A stretch of 64,000 nucleotides of DNA from Luteolibacter sp. Y139 (GCF_038066715.1 NZ_JBBUKT010000008.1:124001-188000); one strand, 5' to 3'. Shown: positions 42,849 through 52,479, counted from the stretch's first letter. Numbers and translations are program-made. The notes: a model not told the origin generated them from the letters alone.

Positions 42849-45140
42849 TTACTTCAGCTCCGGCGCCGTCCACGGCCGGCCGGTGCGGGCCTTGGTGGCT
42901 TCGCGTTGCTTCTTCACGAGGTCCGGTGTCACGGCGGTAGCCTTGTTGCTCCACTCGTTGCGGACATAGGTCGCGATGTCGGCGAGCTTCTGGTCAGTGA
43001 ACATCGGATTGATCCCCAGCGATGGCATGTCGGCGGTAGGGGTGTAGTTTTGGCCAGCCACGGTGACCGGGCCGGTCATGCCGTGGAGCAGGATGCTGAC
43101 GAACCGCTCCGGCTTGCCGGTGACCCATTCCGAGCCATCGAGCGGCGGGCCGAGGGCGGTGACACCACCGCCATCCGGGCCGTGGCAGCTGAAGCAAACC
43201 GCTTCACCGGCGAAAAGCGCCTTGCCGCGATTGAAGGAGGCAAGCTCCTCGCCCTTGAGCGATGGGCCTTCGGAAGCGGTGGTCGCATTCTTCGCGCCTT
43301 GGTCGAGCCAGGCGACCAGCGCGTTGTCCTTCGGATCGGCCAGCTTGGCGAACTCGGCTTCATGACCGTGCAGGCCGGAAACCGCCGCTTCTCGAACGAA
43401 CCGCTCCTTGGACTCGGCCTTCAGCAGCGCCGCGAGGGCATCAAGGGATTTCGCCGTGCCCAGCGAACCGAGCACGCGGGCCAGGTAAGGGGCTGCCTCC
43501 GGCGCGGCGGGCTTCAGGGTAACCAGACCGGCCTCAAGCTTGGAGAGCTCAGCAGCATCAAGTCGCGTGCAGGCCCACAGTGCCGACGACTGGACCTTGG
43601 GATCCTTGTCCCGGAGTGCCGCGGTGAGATGCTCGGCTTTCAAGGCACCCATGCCTTCGAGGGTCCAGAAGGCATGCACGCGTGCCACGGGAGTGCCGCT
43701 GGCCGCCAGCTTGGCGAGCAGGGGAACCAGCGCGGGATCCTTGCGATCCACCATCACCCGTTGGGCGGTTTCGCGGTGCCAGGCGTTCGGATGCATCAGC
43801 ATCTTCACGAGCTCCACTCCCTGCAGGGCGGCGATGTCCACCTTCGGCTCTAGCTTTCCGGAAGTACTACGGATCCGGTAGATGCGGCCATTGCCGAGGC
43901 CCGGCTTGTCCAGTCCGCGCGACAAGTGCTGCTGGCGCAGGTAGCTCGTCTGGTAGGTCTTGTGCTGGATGATGCCGTGATACATGTCCACCAGGTAGAG
44001 CGATCCATCGGGAGCCGTGTAGACATTGACCGGACGGAAGCGTTCGTCGGTGGAGGCGAGGAATTCCTTTTCGCCGAAGGGATGGGTACCGCTCTGCTTG
44101 CCGTCCTTCTCCTCGATCTTGATTGCCTTCACCAGATTGACCGAGGCCTCGGTCGAGAAGCCCATGCCGTAATAGTCCTTCGGGAAATTCGTGCCGCGAT
44201 AGACGGTGATGCCGGCGGCGGCGGTGCAGTTGATGAGCTTGTAGGTCTTCGGGTCCAGCGTCTGCTCGTTGTAGCCGTTGGACTTCGACATGTAGCCGCG
44301 GTTGACGCCGGGGGTGACGCGGATCGGCCACGTGCGGTTGCTGCCGAGCGCGTTGGTGTCGTTGTACTTCATCTTCACCGCTGGATTCGCCTGCAGCAGG
44401 TTCGGCGCGAGGCTCTCGCCGAACATGAAGGCGGAATTGTGATTGTGGTAAAGACGGCCCCAGTCATCGCGGGCGACCCCCCACTGGCCGCGGAAGGTGG
44501 TCGGCTCGATCTTCCACTTGCCGTCGATACGGCGCAGGCGCTTGTCGGACTTCGCGAGGTAGAGCCAGTTGTCCAGGTCCGGCATCAGGCCGTTCGGCTT
44601 GTGCTCAACATTGCCGCCACCGTTGAAGTCCGCATCGATCACCTCCGGCTCGCCGACCGCCTTCAGCCCATCGCGCTTGCACCAGAGCAGCCGGTGCTCG
44701 TCGAGGAAGAGAATACCGTCTTCGAAAACGGTGACCGCGCGGGGCAGCAGCACCTTGTCGAGGAAGACGGTCTTCTTGTCCGCCTTGCCGTCGCCATCGG
44801 TGTCTTCCAAGATGGAGATGCGGCCTTCGGGCGTGCTTTCACCGGCACCATCGATGTCCGGCATGTAGCCACGCATCTCGCAGACCCACATCCGTCCGGC
44901 GGGGTCGAAGTCGATGCACACCGGCTCCTCGATGAGAGGCTCGGTGACCACCGGCTCGATGACGAACCCCGGCGCGATCTTGAAGCTCTTCAACGCGTCC
45001 GCCACGGACAGGACCGGCGAAGGGGGGATGTCCTTCTCCGGCACCACCGGAGCCATGTTGTCGTGGTCTTTCTTGTCGCCATTCTGGGCGGCGAGCGGAA
45101 GGGTGCCGAGGAGTGCGGCGACGAAGGTGTGCGGACGCAT
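42849..45140 (-). CDS. PVC-type dehydrogenase with HEAT-like repeats and c-type heme domain
   Basis: 763 residues from ATG 45140, with a signal peptide (HTFVAALLGTLPLAAQ). An N-terminal sugar-dehydrogenase-like beta-propeller (FDPAGRMWVCEMRGYMPD, DTDGDGKADK) is followed by HEAT-like helical repeats and a terminal cytochrome c domain with CFSCH (heme attachment) and a distal Met in MPSLGI. This domain series defines a large paralogous family in Planctomycetes and Verrucomicrobia; substrates are unknown, though sugars are likely. It acts in the periplasm, passing electrons through heme. Surrounding genes give no pathway hint. Confidence 0.9.
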   Translation of the reverse strand: MRPHTFVAALLGTLPLAAQNGDKKDHDNMAPVVPEKDIPPSPVLSVADALKSFKIAPGFVIEPVVTEPLIEEPVCIDFDPAGRMWVCEMRGYMPDIDGAGESTPEGRISILEDTDGDGKADKKTVFLDKVLLPRAVTVFEDGILFLDEHRLLWCKRDGLKAVGEPEVIDADFNGGGNVEHKPNGLMPDLDNWLYLAKSDKRLRRIDGKWKIEPTTFRGQWGVARDDWGRLYHNHNSAFMFGESLAPNLLQANPAVKMKYNDTNALGSNRTWPIRVTPGVNRGYMSKSNGYNEQTLDPKTYKLINCTAAAGITVYRGTNFPKDYYGMGFSTEASVNLVKAIKIEEKDGKQSGTHPFGEKEFLASTDERFRPVNVYTAPDGSLYLVDMYHGIIQHKTYQTSYLRQQHLSRGLDKPGLGNGRIYRIRSTSGKLEPKVDIAALQGVELVKMLMHPNAWHRETAQRVMVDRKDPALVPLLAKLAASGTPVARVHAFWTLEGMGALKAEHLTAALRDKDPKVQSSALWACTRLDAAELSKLEAGLVTLKPAAPEAAPYLARVLGSLGTAKSLDALAALLKAESKERFVREAAVSGLHGHEAEFAKLADPKDNALVAWLDQGAKNATTASEGPSLKGEELASFNRGKALFAGEAVCFSCHGPDGGGVTALGPPLDGSEWVTGKPERFVSILLHGMTGPVTVAGQNYTPTADMPSLGINPMFTDQKLADIATYVRNEWSNKATAVTPDLVKKQREATKARTGRPWTAPELK

Positions 45141-45302
45141 GAGTGTGCGGAAATACGGGTTTGCGAAGCGGATTTTTCCTAAAGCGCAGCGGAAAGTCAA
45201 AAATTTGTATGACAGAAATGCAAGCCGTCAAAATTGCCCCCGGAGAGGGGACTGCCAGTGAAAGAAAGCCGGGCGGCCGAACCGCTCAGCCGCCAAACCT
45301 GC

Positions 45303-46610
45303 TCATAGCCGCTCCCTGACCCACGCCAACGCCTCGTCCCGCTCCGTCAGGCGACCCTCGAGTTGTTCCGTCTGCACGGCTTCCAGCAATTCCTTGAACG
45401 GCGGCCCGGGTTTCAGGCCGAGGTCGATCAGGTCCCGTCCCGTCACCAAGGGTGGGGGAATCAAGGGCTCGGCGGCGAATTCGGCCTGCTTCCCCTTCAC
45501 GAAGTCCAGGTTCTCCGTGAATCCGTTCGACGACGCGCAATCCACCCGGTGCAGCTCCAGCTCAAGCGGGAAGGTCGGCTCTGCCATGAACCGCTTCAGC
45601 CTCGCCACCCGCATCTGCTGCACGTTCATGAACTGCATGTGCCGGGACACCATGAAGCTTACCGCCTCGATGACGTCGTTCGGATACTTCATCCGGCGCA
45701 GGATTTCTTCTGCCATCGTCGCTCCGAGCGCATCGTGGCCATTGAACCGGATTCGATCGCCATCGAGGGTTTGCGTGGGAGGCTTGGCGATATCGTGCAG
45801 CAGCACGGCGAGGCATAGCTCCAGCGGAGCATCATCCTCTAACATCGTGAGCATGATCTTCGTGTGCGTGAACACGTCGCCCTCCGGATGCCATTCAGGC
45901 GGCTGCTCGCAGCCCATCAACGCCAGCACCTCCGGCAGGAAATGATGGATCAAGCCGGAGTCCACAAGCAGCTCCAACGCCCTCGCTCGCTTCGGCAGCA
46001 CGATCATTCGCGAGAACTCATCGCGAATCCGCTCCGGCGAGATCCGCGCCAAGCCATCGGCATGTGCGCACATCGCCGTCCACGTCGCGGCTTCGATTTC
46101 AAATCCCAGCGTCACCGCGAACCGCACCGCACGCATCAGCCGCAGCGAATCCTCAGCGAAGCGCGCGGTAGGATCGCCGATCGCCCGCAAGACACCCGCC
46201 TTCAAATCCGCCTGACCGCCCACGAAATCGATCACCTCTCCAGTCTCCGGATCCTCAAAGAGTCCATTGATCGTAAAGTCGCGCCGTTGTGAATCCTCCT
46301 CCGGCGTGGAAAAGCTCACCGTTTCCGGCCGCCGGCCATCGCGATACGAGCCATCGGTCCGGAAGGTCGCGATCTCGACGTGATGGCCATGCGACTTCGC
46401 GATCACCACGCCGAAATGCGCACCAACTTCATTCGAGCCGGGGAACAGTTTCAAGACCTGCTCCGGAATCGCAGAGGTCGCGATATCGTAGTCCTTCGGA
46501 GCTTTGCCCAACAACCGATCCCTCACGCAGCCGCCCGCGAAGTACGCGGTATGCCCCGCCTCCTTGAGACGCTTGGCGAGGGCAATCGCGGTCGAACGGG
46601 CATCGGGCAC
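45303..46610 (-). CDS. cca: CCA tRNA nucleotidyltransferase / poly(A) polymerase family
   Basis: 435 residues with GTG start at 46610. The N-terminal nucleotidyltransferase has YFAGGCVRDRLLGKAPKDYDI, RRDFTINGLFED and the RFAEDSLRLMRAVRF helix that reads the incoming base. The following part holds a HD-type segment (LAVLLHDIAKPPT). HD-containing members of this family add CCA or are the A-adding half. It restores or builds tRNA 3' ends; whether it adds all three bases cannot be told from the sequence. It follows the kinase gene by about 40 bases. Confidence 0.88.
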   Translation of the reverse strand: MPDARSTAIALAKRLKEAGHTAYFAGGCVRDRLLGKAPKDYDIATSAIPEQVLKLFPGSNEVGAHFGVVIAKSHGHHVEIATFRTDGSYRDGRRPETVSFSTPEEDSQRRDFTINGLFEDPETGEVIDFVGGQADLKAGVLRAIGDPTARFAEDSLRLMRAVRFAVTLGFEIEAATWTAMCAHADGLARISPERIRDEFSRMIVLPKRARALELLVDSGLIHHFLPEVLALMGCEQPPEWHPEGDVFTHTKIMLTMLEDDAPLELCLAVLLHDIAKPPTQTLDGDRIRFNGHDALGATMAEEILRRMKYPNDVIEAVSFMVSRHMQFMNVQQMRVARLKRFMAEPTFPLELELHRVDCASSNGFTENLDFVKGKQAEFAAEPLIPPPLVTGRDLIDLGLKPGPPFKELLEAVQTEQLEGRLTERDEALAWVRERL

Positions 46611-46651
46611 GCCATGGTGGTAATGGAGTGCCCGCCCCGTGGCAAGATGGG

Positions 46652-48934
46652 TCAGTTGCCCTCGGGCAGCAGCTCGATTTCCCCCGAAGGCTTCATGCCT
46701 TGCTGCACGGGGATCGGCAGGGGCCCTTCATGCGCACGATAAGTCACCATCCACATCAAAGGCACGGCCACGAAAATCCCGAGGATCAGCAGGATCACAA
46801 CGATGATTCCTACTACCTTGGCGGTTCCTGACTTGGTTTTCGCGATCGCAATGATGAGCAAGACCAATCCGACGAGAACCAGCAGCAAGACAACGGGGAT
46901 CACGACGAGCCACCTCGGTCCTTGCGTGGCCGCTGGCGGACCTTCTGCGCCACGGTCCCACGACACCTGCGCCTTGTAGCCGTTGGCAAATTCCAAGTTC
47001 AACTTGCTGCCCGTTGGCCATGAATCGAGCACGGCTTCCTTGGCTTCCCAGTGTTCTCCATCGAGCGACGTTGCCGCGACCACCACGGGCGAAGCGGGGC
47101 CATGCGAGACCACCCGGGCCCGCATCCATCCCGTGTGGCCGTCTTTCAGCGTCTCCCTTTGGCCGAGCCCCGGCCGGAATGGGCTCGTCTCATCCTGCCT
47201 CACCGGGAAGCCAATGGAAAAACCGCCGGAAACCGCTTCCGGATGATGGAACTCGAATTTAACCCGCCCGAGAAACGGCCCCTCATCTCCGCGGACGAGG
47301 CGGGTAGGAAAGATCCGCTGTTTGGCGAAGAAGAGCGCCAGCAGGCACAGCAGGATGCTGGCGCAGATCTTCAGCCCGCGGGAGCGGGTTGGAATGCCGT
47401 TCTTCCGGAGAGAGCGGCGATGCGCGAGCAGCATCAGCGGGACCGCTGCGATCAAAGCGACCAGCACTCCAACGAGCGACGATTTCACCAAGATGAGCAG
47501 CACAACCGGCTGGATAGGTGTTTTAGCGGCAATCGCGGTCTCATGGATCAATCCCTTGCTCTTTGTGAGAAAGACTTGGGCCAATGAGTTTGCGATCTCA
47601 GCGGCTTCCGTCGGATCGGTGTCGGTCACCCGGATTGCGACCAGGCTGGTTCCGGTGATGGGTTGGACCTCGATCATCTCCCGCAGCCGATACTCCATCA
47701 TCTCGGGATCGCCCCCCCAACGTTGTCGCAAGTTCAGCCGGCTTGCGACCTCCTCCAATGACAGAGGCGACGTGATCAATCCCAGCTTCACCGGCAGTGC
47801 TCCCGCAGGCGTGGGGTTCAACGGATCTTCACTGGAGACCACCTGAATCACCGTCTGCGAAACGTAGCGCTTCGGGGTCAAGCTGCTCTGCAGGATGCCA
47901 GCGCAGAGCCCGATCAGGATGCCGATGGGGATCATCAGGGGAATCAGCCACCAGTATCGCCGCCACATGCCGGGCGCTTTTACGGGGGCGGGCGAGTCGG
48001 CTGGGGGAAATGGCGGTGGAGCTGGCTCCGGTTGGATCGTCTCCACCACCGTGCGAAACTCTTCCGCGGTTTGATAGCGGCGCTCGGGATTCTGATCCAG
48101 GGCGCGCAACACCATCTCATCAAGTCGCACGTCCACCTGCACCTTCCTCGATGGCGCCACGAGTTCCTTCGCCGGCCGCTCGCCCGTGAGCATCTCGTAG
48201 AGCACCACGCCGAGTGCGTAGATGTCTGCCCGGTGATCGACCTTGCTCGGTCCCTTTTGCTCGGGTGCCATGTAGGGCGGCGTTCCTGAGGTCTCGCCAG
48301 TGGCCCCGACTAGCGAGGCAATGCCGAAGTCGGCGATCTTGAGTCGCCCATCGCGATCTAACAGAAGATTCTCCGGCTTGATGTCGCGGTGAACGATGCC
48401 CTTTGCGTGCGCGTATTGCAGCGCCTCGCAGATCGGCGGCACGATCGCCAGCGCCTGTTCGGGCTCGAGCCTCCCTTCACGCAGCAGGTCGCGGAGGTTC
48501 ACTCCGTCCACGAACTCCATCACGATGTAGAAGAGCCCGTCCGTCTCGCCGTAGTCGAAGACGGTGACGATGTTCGGCTGATTTAGCCGGGCCAGGGTCT
48601 GGGCCTCGCGGGCGAAGCGCTCGGCGAATCGTTCATCACCGGTCTTCTCCGGCCGCAGGATTTTGATCGCCACCCAGCGGTCGAGCGACTTCTGGCGCGC
48701 TTTGTAAACCACACCCATCCCGCCGCTGCCGAGACACTCGGTGACTTCGAATTGGGGAAACTTGTCCGCGATTTCCTCCGGAGTCGGCGGCGGAGGAGGG
48801 GGCGTGCTTTCTTGCCCCGCGACGATGGTCCGGGACGCCAGCGCTTGCCGAAGCAGACAGGCGGGGCAGAGCGACTGCGGGGAATCGGCGGGCAGGGGAG
48901 CTCCGCAGTCGGGGCAGGAATGGGATTCGGTCAT
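46652..48934 (-). CDS. Membrane Ser/Thr protein kinase with N-terminal zinc ribbon and Wzz-like region
   Basis: 760 residues. It opens with a zinc ribbon (CPDCGAPLP, then CPACLL), then a Pro tract, then a Hanks kinase: GSGGMGVVYKA, AIKIL, catalytic HRDIKPEN, DFGIAS and APE in MAPEQKG. After the kinase come a membrane helix (WWLIPLMIPIGILIGLCAGI), a chain-length-determinant-like segment (SQTVIQVVSSEDP), and four more hydrophobic helices. The extracytoplasmic parts may be a sensor. It lies 53 bases after an ECF-type sigma factor gene on the same strand, a pairing known in Planctomycetes and Verrucomicrobia in which the kinase probably controls the sigma factor. Confidence 0.85.
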   Translation of the reverse strand: MTESHSCPDCGAPLPADSPQSLCPACLLRQALASRTIVAGQESTPPPPPPTPEEIADKFPQFEVTECLGSGGMGVVYKARQKSLDRWVAIKILRPEKTGDERFAERFAREAQTLARLNQPNIVTVFDYGETDGLFYIVMEFVDGVNLRDLLREGRLEPEQALAIVPPICEALQYAHAKGIVHRDIKPENLLLDRDGRLKIADFGIASLVGATGETSGTPPYMAPEQKGPSKVDHRADIYALGVVLYEMLTGERPAKELVAPSRKVQVDVRLDEMVLRALDQNPERRYQTAEEFRTVVETIQPEPAPPPFPPADSPAPVKAPGMWRRYWWLIPLMIPIGILIGLCAGILQSSLTPKRYVSQTVIQVVSSEDPLNPTPAGALPVKLGLITSPLSLEEVASRLNLRQRWGGDPEMMEYRLREMIEVQPITGTSLVAIRVTDTDPTEAAEIANSLAQVFLTKSKGLIHETAIAAKTPIQPVVLLILVKSSLVGVLVALIAAVPLMLLAHRRSLRKNGIPTRSRGLKICASILLCLLALFFAKQRIFPTRLVRGDEGPFLGRVKFEFHHPEAVSGGFSIGFPVRQDETSPFRPGLGQRETLKDGHTGWMRARVVSHGPASPVVVAATSLDGEHWEAKEAVLDSWPTGSKLNLEFANGYKAQVSWDRGAEGPPAATQGPRWLVVIPVVLLLVLVGLVLLIIAIAKTKSGTAKVVGIIVVILLILGIFVAVPLMWMVTYRAHEGPLPIPVQQGMKPSGEIELLPEGN

Positions 48935-48987
48935 GGTGTTCTGCCTCCGTCAAAAAGCCGCGCCGGAATTTGTTACGGAAAAACTTC

Positions 48988-49710
48988 TCAACCCGCCAGC
49001 ACCGCGAACAGAGCCTGCATTTCATCCTCCACTGCCTCGGGCGAGGAAAGCGTGCGTGCGATCTCATCGGTCAGCAGGGCGCGGTAGCGCTTGCGCAGCC
49101 GGTGGACGGCGACGCGCAGCGCGCCCTCGCTCATGTCGAGTTCCACCGCCAGGGATGCATAGGGGATCTTGCTGGAGTCAGCGGTCAGGCAGGGCTTCAG
49201 CTTCTCGAACTGCACACTTCCTTCTTCGCGGCAGGCGGCTTCAAGGTCGTCGAGCACCTTGCCTAACAGCGTCAGTGCCCACTCCCGGTCGAAAAGGCGG
49301 TCAGGGCTCCGCTCATCGGCGACTTCCAGTTTCAGGCCTGACTCCGCCTCTTCCCAATCGAACGAAAGTAGGGGGACTCCGCCGCCGCGCTTCTGCCTCG
49401 TTTCCCGCCTCCAGTCGTTGATCATCCAGTGGTTGAACGATGCCAGCAGGAAGGCACGGAACCGCCCCTTGTCCCGGCTGGTGTCACGCAGGGCCTGGGC
49501 TTCCAGCAGATGGCCGAAGAATCCCTGCACTAGGTCTTCCGCGTCCTCCTTTGATTTTCCCCGCCGCCGCGCATAGCGATAGAGCGGCTGCCAGTAGGTG
49601 CGGAATAGCGCACCGAGGGCTTCCGTCGCCACGGCATCGCCGCCGCGGGCCGCGTCGGCCACGATGGTCCAGCGGGTTGTGGCGAAGAAGGCGGCGTCGT
49701 GTGCGGACAT
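48988..49710 (-). CDS. ECF-type RNA polymerase sigma factor
   Basis: 240 residues, long for an ECF factor. Region 2 has TEALGALFRTYWQPLYRYAR and EDAEDLVQGFFGHLLE, and region 4 has IPYASLAVELDMSEGALRVAVHRLRKRYRALL, a helix-turn-helix. Between them lies an extended linker (~90 residues) that is longer than in the usual ECF group and typical of the planctomycete/verrucomicrobial ECF groups linked with Ser/Thr kinases. No anti-sigma factor is nearby; the kinase gene next to it is a likely controller. Confidence 0.85.
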   Translation of the reverse strand: MSAHDAAFFATTRWTIVADAARGGDAVATEALGALFRTYWQPLYRYARRRGKSKEDAEDLVQGFFGHLLEAQALRDTSRDKGRFRAFLLASFNHWMINDWRRETRQKRGGGVPLLSFDWEEAESGLKLEVADERSPDRLFDREWALTLLGKVLDDLEAACREEGSVQFEKLKPCLTADSSKIPYASLAVELDMSEGALRVAVHRLRKRYRALLTDEIARTLSSPEAVEDEMQALFAVLAG

Positions 49711-49815
49711 GGCTCGGCCTTCCTTACCACGATGAGTCGCGGCTGTTACACCGATTCTTCAGGTCCGGACTTTTTGGCTTCGCAGACCCGGACCGGGCGG
49801 CAACCCTGCCGCCGC

Positions 49816-51105
49816 ATGACTCCCGATGTCGCCATCCTCGGAGCCGGGCCGGCGGGCTCGACACTGGCAGCCTTGCTCTCGCAGCGCGGCTTCAAGGTGC
49901 TGGTCTTCGACGATGCAAAGCGCCCCGAGCTGTTAGTGGGAGAGTCGCTGGTGCCAGCCACCGTGCCGGTGATGCAGCGGCTGGGGATCGAGGAGAAGGT
50001 AAAGAGCTACTCGCAGCACAAGCCCGGCGTCACCTTCCTGCACCGCCACGGCAGCCGGGTGGATTTCACCTTCGGAGTCGTAGCCGGCACCGTGCCCTAT
50101 GCCTACAACATCCCGCGCCCTCAGTTTGACGATACCCTGCGTGAGCGGGCAGAGGAACTCGGCGCACGCTTCGTGACGCACCGGGCTGGGGTCGAGAAAG
50201 GGGAGGGGACACGTGAGATCCAGCTTTCCTCAGAGTCCCTCGCCGCTGCGGGCCTGACCGAACATCCTCGACTTTTGATCGATGCAACGGGCCGGGCACG
50301 CTTGTTCGCGCGGACGCTGGGTATCGGCGCCAAGACCGGCGAACGCAGCGATGTCGCCTACTTCGCCCACTACGAGAACTTCAAACACGACTTCCCGCCG
50401 GATGGCCAGGTCGTGATCACCATCCTTGAGCAAGGCTGGAGCTGGCGCATTCCGCTGCCCGGCCGGCTTTCCGTGGGCGTGGTCGTTCACAAGGACGCGG
50501 CGAAGACCTATGGCAACACGCCGGAGGAACGGCTGGAGTATGCCCTGAAGAACGAGCCGCTGCTGAAGGAGCACTCGAAGGACGCGAGGCGAGTGACGCC
50601 GGTGATGACCTACACGAACTACCAACTTGTTTCCGACCGTGGCCACGGGCCGGGCTGGGCAGCATGCGGCGATTCGTTCGGTTTCGTCGATCCGATGCTT
50701 TCGCCGGGCCTTTTCATGGCACTAGAGGCCGCGCGCTTGTTCGACGTGCACGTGTTTTCAAAAGGAGCCGCTGTGCTCGATCAGCCACAGGAGCTTGCCG
50801 CCGGATTCGCCGCAGCAGAAGCCGAGCTCCACGACTGGCACGAGAGCTGGTGGGAACTCATCCGCCACTTCTACGATGGCGGCATCTTCTCGATGTATGA
50901 GACCGGCACAAACTTCTCAGCCCAATTCAAGGGCTGGCCCGGGATCAACTTCGTCGAGAACCACATGACGAAGCACATCGCCTCGATGGCTTCGGGTGCT
51001 TTCACACGACGGAGATACAGCCGCGGTCTGGTGAGCTTCATGCGCAAGTACATGCTCCGCAACTGCCGCCCGCCGGAAGACTACGCGGTGCTGCCAGTGA
51101 AATAA
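49816..51105 (+). CDS. Flavin-dependent halogenase-like FAD oxidoreductase
   Basis: 429 residues from ATG 49816. The FAD site is ILGAGPAGSTLAALL (GAGPAG at 9-14), followed by LLVGESLVPATVPVMQRLG, typical of the tryptophan-halogenase clan. The sequence GWSWRIP (207-213) matches the halogenase mark WxWxIP, which separates halogenases from ordinary monooxygenases. AACGDSFGFVDPMLSPGLFMAL completes the FAD site. No biosynthetic cluster or flavin reductase is next door, so this may act on a free or widely distributed substrate. Membrane-free. Halogenation itself is inferred from the motif. Confidence 0.72.
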   Translation: MTPDVAILGAGPAGSTLAALLSQRGFKVLVFDDAKRPELLVGESLVPATVPVMQRLGIEEKVKSYSQHKPGVTFLHRHGSRVDFTFGVVAGTVPYAYNIPRPQFDDTLRERAEELGARFVTHRAGVEKGEGTREIQLSSESLAAAGLTEHPRLLIDATGRARLFARTLGIGAKTGERSDVAYFAHYENFKHDFPPDGQVVITILEQGWSWRIPLPGRLSVGVVVHKDAAKTYGNTPEERLEYALKNEPLLKEHSKDARRVTPVMTYTNYQLVSDRGHGPGWAACGDSFGFVDPMLSPGLFMALEAARLFDVHVFSKGAAVLDQPQELAAGFAAAEAELHDWHESWWELIRHFYDGGIFSMYETGTNFSAQFKGWPGINFVENHMTKHIASMASGAFTRRRYSRGLVSFMRKYMLRNCRPPEDYAVLPVK

Positions 51106-51163
51106 GGGGTGTCGACGTTCCGTCGACGCGAGGTGGACAGGATGTCCACGCTCCTCACACCCC
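51106..51163. repeat. Three-way-junction palindromic element between convergent genes
   Basis: GGGGTGT (51106-51112) pairs with ACACCCC (51157-51163). Inside are two perfect hairpins: TCGACG/CGTCGA (51112-51126, loop TTC) and GTGGACA/TGTCCAC (51133-51149, loop GGA). The element covers the whole gap between the halogenase stop and the aminotransferase end, whose stop it overlaps. It may end both transcripts, or be a mobile REP-like unit. Confidence 0.75.
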
Positions 51164-52438
51164 GACCGCCGCCTCTTCGTGCGCTTTCCGCACCTCCTCA
51201 CCGATGATCCCGATCCCACGCCGGACGATGCTCTCATCCATCGTGAACGTCATCCGCAGGCACTCGTGGCGGTGCCTCCACGACTCATCATCATGGCCGA
51301 AGAAGAAGTAGTGCCCTGAGATGATCAGCACCCCGCGCTTCTTGAGTCGCTCATACAGCTCACGCGATGTGATCGGCAGGCCGGGGAACCACAGCCAGAG
51401 AAAGAGCGCGCCTTCGCTACGATGAATGTAGTAGTTGAAATCCTCGCCAAAGCTCTCCGCCACAAACTCCCGTGCTTGTCGCGACTTCTCGATGTAAAAC
51501 GGCCTCACCGTCTCATTCGCCAATCGCAGGATCTCGCCACTCTCCACCAACGGCTGCGCGATGGCCTGGCCGATATTCGGATTGGCGAGGCCGATCACCG
51601 CACTCATCGAGGCCACAGCGGCCGCGATCTTCGGATTCGCGATCACGATGCCAGTCCGCGTTCCGGGAAGCCCGATCTTCGACAGGCTCAGCGTCAGGAT
51701 GATGTGCTCATCCCACACCGGCTTCGCTTCCGTGAAGATGATGTTCGGAAACGGCGCACCGTAGGCATTGTCGATGATCAGCGGGATCCCGTGCGCCTTT
51801 GCCAGATCGGAAAGCCGCGCGATCTCCTCGTCGGTGAGGACATTGCCGGTCGGATTCGTCGGACGTGAAACACAGATCGCCGCGATGTCGTCGGTCACCT
51901 TCAGCGCCTCGAAATCCACGCGATACTTGAACTCATGCGGGCCGGTCTTCTCGATCTTCGGCGGCACCGCGCGGAAGAGATCACCACAGGATCCCTGATT
52001 CGCGTAGCCGATGTATTCCGGCACCAGCGGCAGCAGGATCTTCTTCCGGCGGCCGTCGGGCATCTCGCCGGCCAACAGATTGAAGAGAAAGAAGAATGCC
52101 GTCTGGCCGCCCGAGGTCACGGCGACGTTTTCCGTGCCGATCTTCCAGCCGAATTCGCGGCGGAACAACGTGGCGACCGCGGCGATGAATTTCGGATTTC
52201 CCCGCGGCGGATCATAGTTTGCCAGCATGCGCTCCATCGTACCCGGCTCGGCGAGGATCTCCTCCATCCGGCGGCGCCACAGGGCATTCACCTCCGGGAT
52301 GTGCGCGGGCTGTCCGCCGCCGAGCATGCAGACGTCGGGGCCACCGGTGGCGAGGGCGTGGCCCAGGTCATCCATGAGTTCCTCGATGCCGCTGCCGCCG
52401 GCGAGTTGCCGGCCGAAGTTGGAGAATTCCTGTGTCAT
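51155..52438 (-). CDS. avtA: Valine-pyruvate aminotransferase-like (AvtA) class I/II aminotransferase
   Basis: 427 residues from ATG 52438 (MTQEFSNFGRQLAGGSGIEE). PLP-binding fold type I: the start resembles AvtA, followed by MLGGGQPAHIPEVN, the glycine-rich SGGQTAFFFL, VSRPTNPTG-like CVSRPTNPTGNVLTD, and the Schiff-base lysine in LSLSKIGLPGTRTG. AvtA-type enzymes move an amino group between valine, alanine and keto acids. It is read divergently from the peroxiredoxin gene. Substrate is assigned from the family. Confidence 0.85.
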   Translation of the reverse strand: MTQEFSNFGRQLAGGSGIEELMDDLGHALATGGPDVCMLGGGQPAHIPEVNALWRRRMEEILAEPGTMERMLANYDPPRGNPKFIAAVATLFRREFGWKIGTENVAVTSGGQTAFFFLFNLLAGEMPDGRRKKILLPLVPEYIGYANQGSCGDLFRAVPPKIEKTGPHEFKYRVDFEALKVTDDIAAICVSRPTNPTGNVLTDEEIARLSDLAKAHGIPLIIDNAYGAPFPNIIFTEAKPVWDEHIILTLSLSKIGLPGTRTGIVIANPKIAAAVASMSAVIGLANPNIGQAIAQPLVESGEILRLANETVRPFYIEKSRQAREFVAESFGEDFNYYIHRSEGALFLWLWFPGLPITSRELYERLKKRGVLIISGHYFFFGHDDESWRHRHECLRMTFTMDESIVRRGIGIIGEEVRKAHEEAAVGV

Positions 52439-52451
52439 ATCGCGGGTGCCG

Positions 52452-52479
52452 TTGACCGTCGGGTGACGGAACCTATAGT
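52452..52479 (+). promoter_or_regulatory. sigma70 promoter of the peroxiredoxin gene
   Basis: TTGACC (52452-52457), 16-base spacer, TATAGT (52474-52479). Start predicted near 52486, giving a 25-base leader to the ATG at 52512. Confidence 0.65.

Noticed and set aside
43926-45182. Long + strand frame opposite the cytochrome-containing dehydrogenase gene
   Set aside because: Antisense shadow; the - strand product has a signal peptide, propeller and heme motif.
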